Of a DNA stretch of 64,000 bases, positions 62,236-64,000 are shown piece after piece. Positions within the stretch are counted from its first letter, which is position 1, and each line of letters starts with the position of its first letter. The DNA is from Plantago major (taxonomy: Eukaryota; Streptophyta; Magnoliopsida; Lamiales; Plantaginaceae). The stretch is taken from the NCBI GenBank assembly GCA_026545765.1, contig CM048839.1, positions 23,684,566-23,748,565 on the forward strand, read 5' to 3'. The notes under the pieces were generated by a model. That model saw nothing but the letters and a program-made list of their open reading frames with translations, was not told the DNA's origin and searched no databases. A program made the translations under genes and the position numbers.

Positions 62236-62660
62236 AAAAATTAACTCAATTTTTTCCCACTAAATAATCATCATTCTCTTTCTACCCTACTCTTAATTTT
62301 CTAATCAAACTAACCCACTTAAACCAATCAAACATTATATAAACCAATCAAATAACCTTAAAAAGTAAGACTTGGTTAATTTCAGTACTACGTCACACTA
62401 CAAGTAACGTTAGTACATCATTCAAAATCTGACAAATATCATAATTAAACAATTAAAAATGAATTTATAATCTAATTTAATAATATGAACAATTTTAAAA
62501 ATATAAATTACATAAAATTACAAAACCCATCCTTCTAAATATTATCTTTATGTTTTAAATCCTAAACTTCTACTTCTTCTCCAAAATTACCACCACCACC
62601 TCATCCTCACCTCACCACCACACCACCACTTTTATTTTGTTAATTTTTCAAAAATAAAAT
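62236..62660. other. AT-rich flank of the MULE, no gene seen
   Basis: AT-rich sequence with a (CCA)n-like run (CACCACCACCTC) near 62590-62630. Confidence 0.4.
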
Positions 62661-62912
62661 GGAAACTTGATGAACACTTGAAGAAGAGCTTCCATGGGAG
62701 CACTTTTTCGAGCTTCCATGGGAGCTCGAAAAGAGCTCCATTGGAAACTCGAAAAAGAGCTCAAGTGGAAGCTCGGAAAAGCTTCCATGGAAACTTGAAG
62801 AACACTCGAAGAAGAGCTTCCATGGGAGCACTTTTTCGAGCTTCCATGGGAGCTCGAACAGAGTTCCATTGGAAGCTCAAGTGGAAGCTCGGAAAAGCTT
62901 CCATGGAAGCGT
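62661..62912. repeat. Two-copy 128-bp tandem repeat made of GAGCTTCCATGG palindromes
   Basis: GGAAACTTGA(T/A)GAACAC at 62661 recurs at 62789. Each unit contains GAGCTTCCATGGGAGCAC, CGAGCTTCCATGGGAGCTCG, GAGCTCCATTGGAAACTCG and AAGCTTCCATGGAA. These sub-blocks are near-palindromes, so each unit could fold into a multi-hairpin. The second unit lacks about 16 bases. Open frames on both strands through it are products of the repeat. Confidence 0.9.
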
Positions 62913-64000
62913 CCCAATCCGAAATTGGGTTTCATGTTTGGCTTCGAATTAGTGGTTGTGCATGACTGATTTTGTGTTGTTTCGATGGAGGGTGATTGTT
63001 AGTATAAGATTTTGAACCTTAGCTTTGATCTGGAATAGACTAAATCGAGTTAGGAAAGTTTTTGCAATTTACAGGGACCTAACTGAAAGTTTGCAGAAAT
63101 TAAAAGGACCTTCATTTGAGAATTTTGGGTTGGGCCAGGGTTTTTGCAAAATTAGAGTGGTTAGCGATAACAATTATTAAAATGAGAATGCTGATGACCT
63201 GAATTCTTCTAGCCTAGCTGGTTGATGATTGGAGTAATTTTCAAGAGGTGTAAGGTTCAAACCTTGACTTCTGAAGCAATGTTTATATTTTTAAATTTTC
63301 TTTTATTCCTTTTGTTTCCTTTCACTTTTAGCATTTGTATGTGTATAGTAATTTAGTATTATGTTTCTTTAAACACAATTTAGAACGGGTGTATTTTTTT
63401 TTTTTTTTTGGTAATTTTTTAACGACCGAGTTAGGTCGTTTGAACTAAGGGAAACTATTGACACTTTTTCTTGTGTTTTCTTATTAACTATTAGTACTAT
63501 TTTTTTTTAAAGAAAAGGAATTAGTTTGAACATCAAAATATTAAATGTCTATCATTGTGATAATTGTTGTTCCATGCAATGACATGAAAAATTCAAAAAA
63601 GATAGTTTAATTGGTAGCAATGCGATTTAGGTCCCTTTCGTTTATTTCGTTTCCAATTCAGGTATCGTTGATCAACTTTAATATAACCGTTAAATTTAAC
63701 CGGATTAGTAAAGAACTAGCGCGAATTAATCGATTTCACCGTCAAGTTGAAGTGTGGGTTTCACAGTTCACGCACTCTGGTTTTAACATTATATAAATTA
63801 TTAAAACATTTAGATAGAAATTGCATTGAAAGACCTGAAAGAAGCTAATCGGATTTTGGGGAGATTTTTTCGGTTTGATTCGAACCGACCTAGTCAACAT
63901 GATGGTCTTTGTTGTCATGATCTTCGTGTGCTGTATAATTTTCAATTTTCTGTTGAGAAATGAAAACTTGAATTGATCCCCAAATCTAATTCTACTAGGC
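62913..64000. other. Intergenic, no gene recognised
   Basis: AT-rich, with a poly-T tract at about 63391-63409. No supported gene, RNA or repeat end. Confidence 0.4.

Noticed and set aside
62640-62965. Ser- and Gly-rich ORFs on both strands
   Set aside because: Produced by the 128-bp tandem palindromic repeat.

Overview
The window is plant nuclear DNA. Exons are short and interrupted by AT-rich GT-AG introns, intergenic DNA is AT-rich, and the repeats are typical of plants: Stowaway and Tourist MITEs, MULEs, hAT elements, L1-type LINEs and copia LTR elements. The host genes are plant families: PLAC8/PCR, cytosolic phosphoglucomutase, IPK2-type inositol multikinase, an MS1/MMD1-type PHD protein and a CASP-like protein. 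A eudicot is clear. The phosphoglucomutase sequence reads to me as Caryophyllales, but that is a recollection and not a measurement.

Layout. 1-3668: decayed L1-type LINE (+). 3669-7160: AT-rich DNA with small elements, including two Tourist MITEs, a Stowaway and a 950-bp MULE-like element with a perfect 9-bp target duplication. 7279-8142: PCR gene 1, followed by a broken copy of the last three phosphoglucomutase exons (8560-9205). 9873-12371: 2.5-kb element with Stowaway-type ends carrying exon-like sequence. 12493-14093: MULE-type and Stowaway MITEs. 14209-15112: PCR gene 2. Its 3' flank is split by a copia element (15204-25044), which itself holds a second, younger copia element (19081-24735). 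25829-27503: two hAT-type elements and a palindromic 32-bp tandem array. 30177-30935: PCR gene 3. 32453-39825: complete 18-exon cytosolic phosphoglucomutase gene (-). 41574-45214: 5'-truncated LINE with perfect 15-bp target duplications. 47167-48078: intronless IPK2-type inositol polyphosphate multikinase. 49924-52310: four-exon PHD-finger gene (-). 53103-53700: CASP-like pseudogene (-). 53805-62235: a large MULE whose ends I can place, carrying a FAR1/mudrA-type transposase fused to an OTU protease domain (+) and a convergent plant-mobile-domain gene (-). 62661-62912: tandem palindromic repeat.

How the parts relate. The three PCR genes have identical intron phases and share promoter and flanking sequence. 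PCR gene 1 sits next to a phosphoglucomutase fragment in the same order as PCR gene 3 sits next to the intact gene. The cluster therefore most likely grew by duplication of a PCR-phosphoglucomutase segment, and mobile elements then remodelled each copy. The paralogues act as empty-site controls for several insertions. The most unusual object is the MULE, which joins transposase, OTU protease and plant mobile domain between one pair of ends. Its paired TAAACGCA end motif recurs in a MITE 41 kb away.

Exon boundaries were worked out by hand from splice signals and family similarity. No database search was run.
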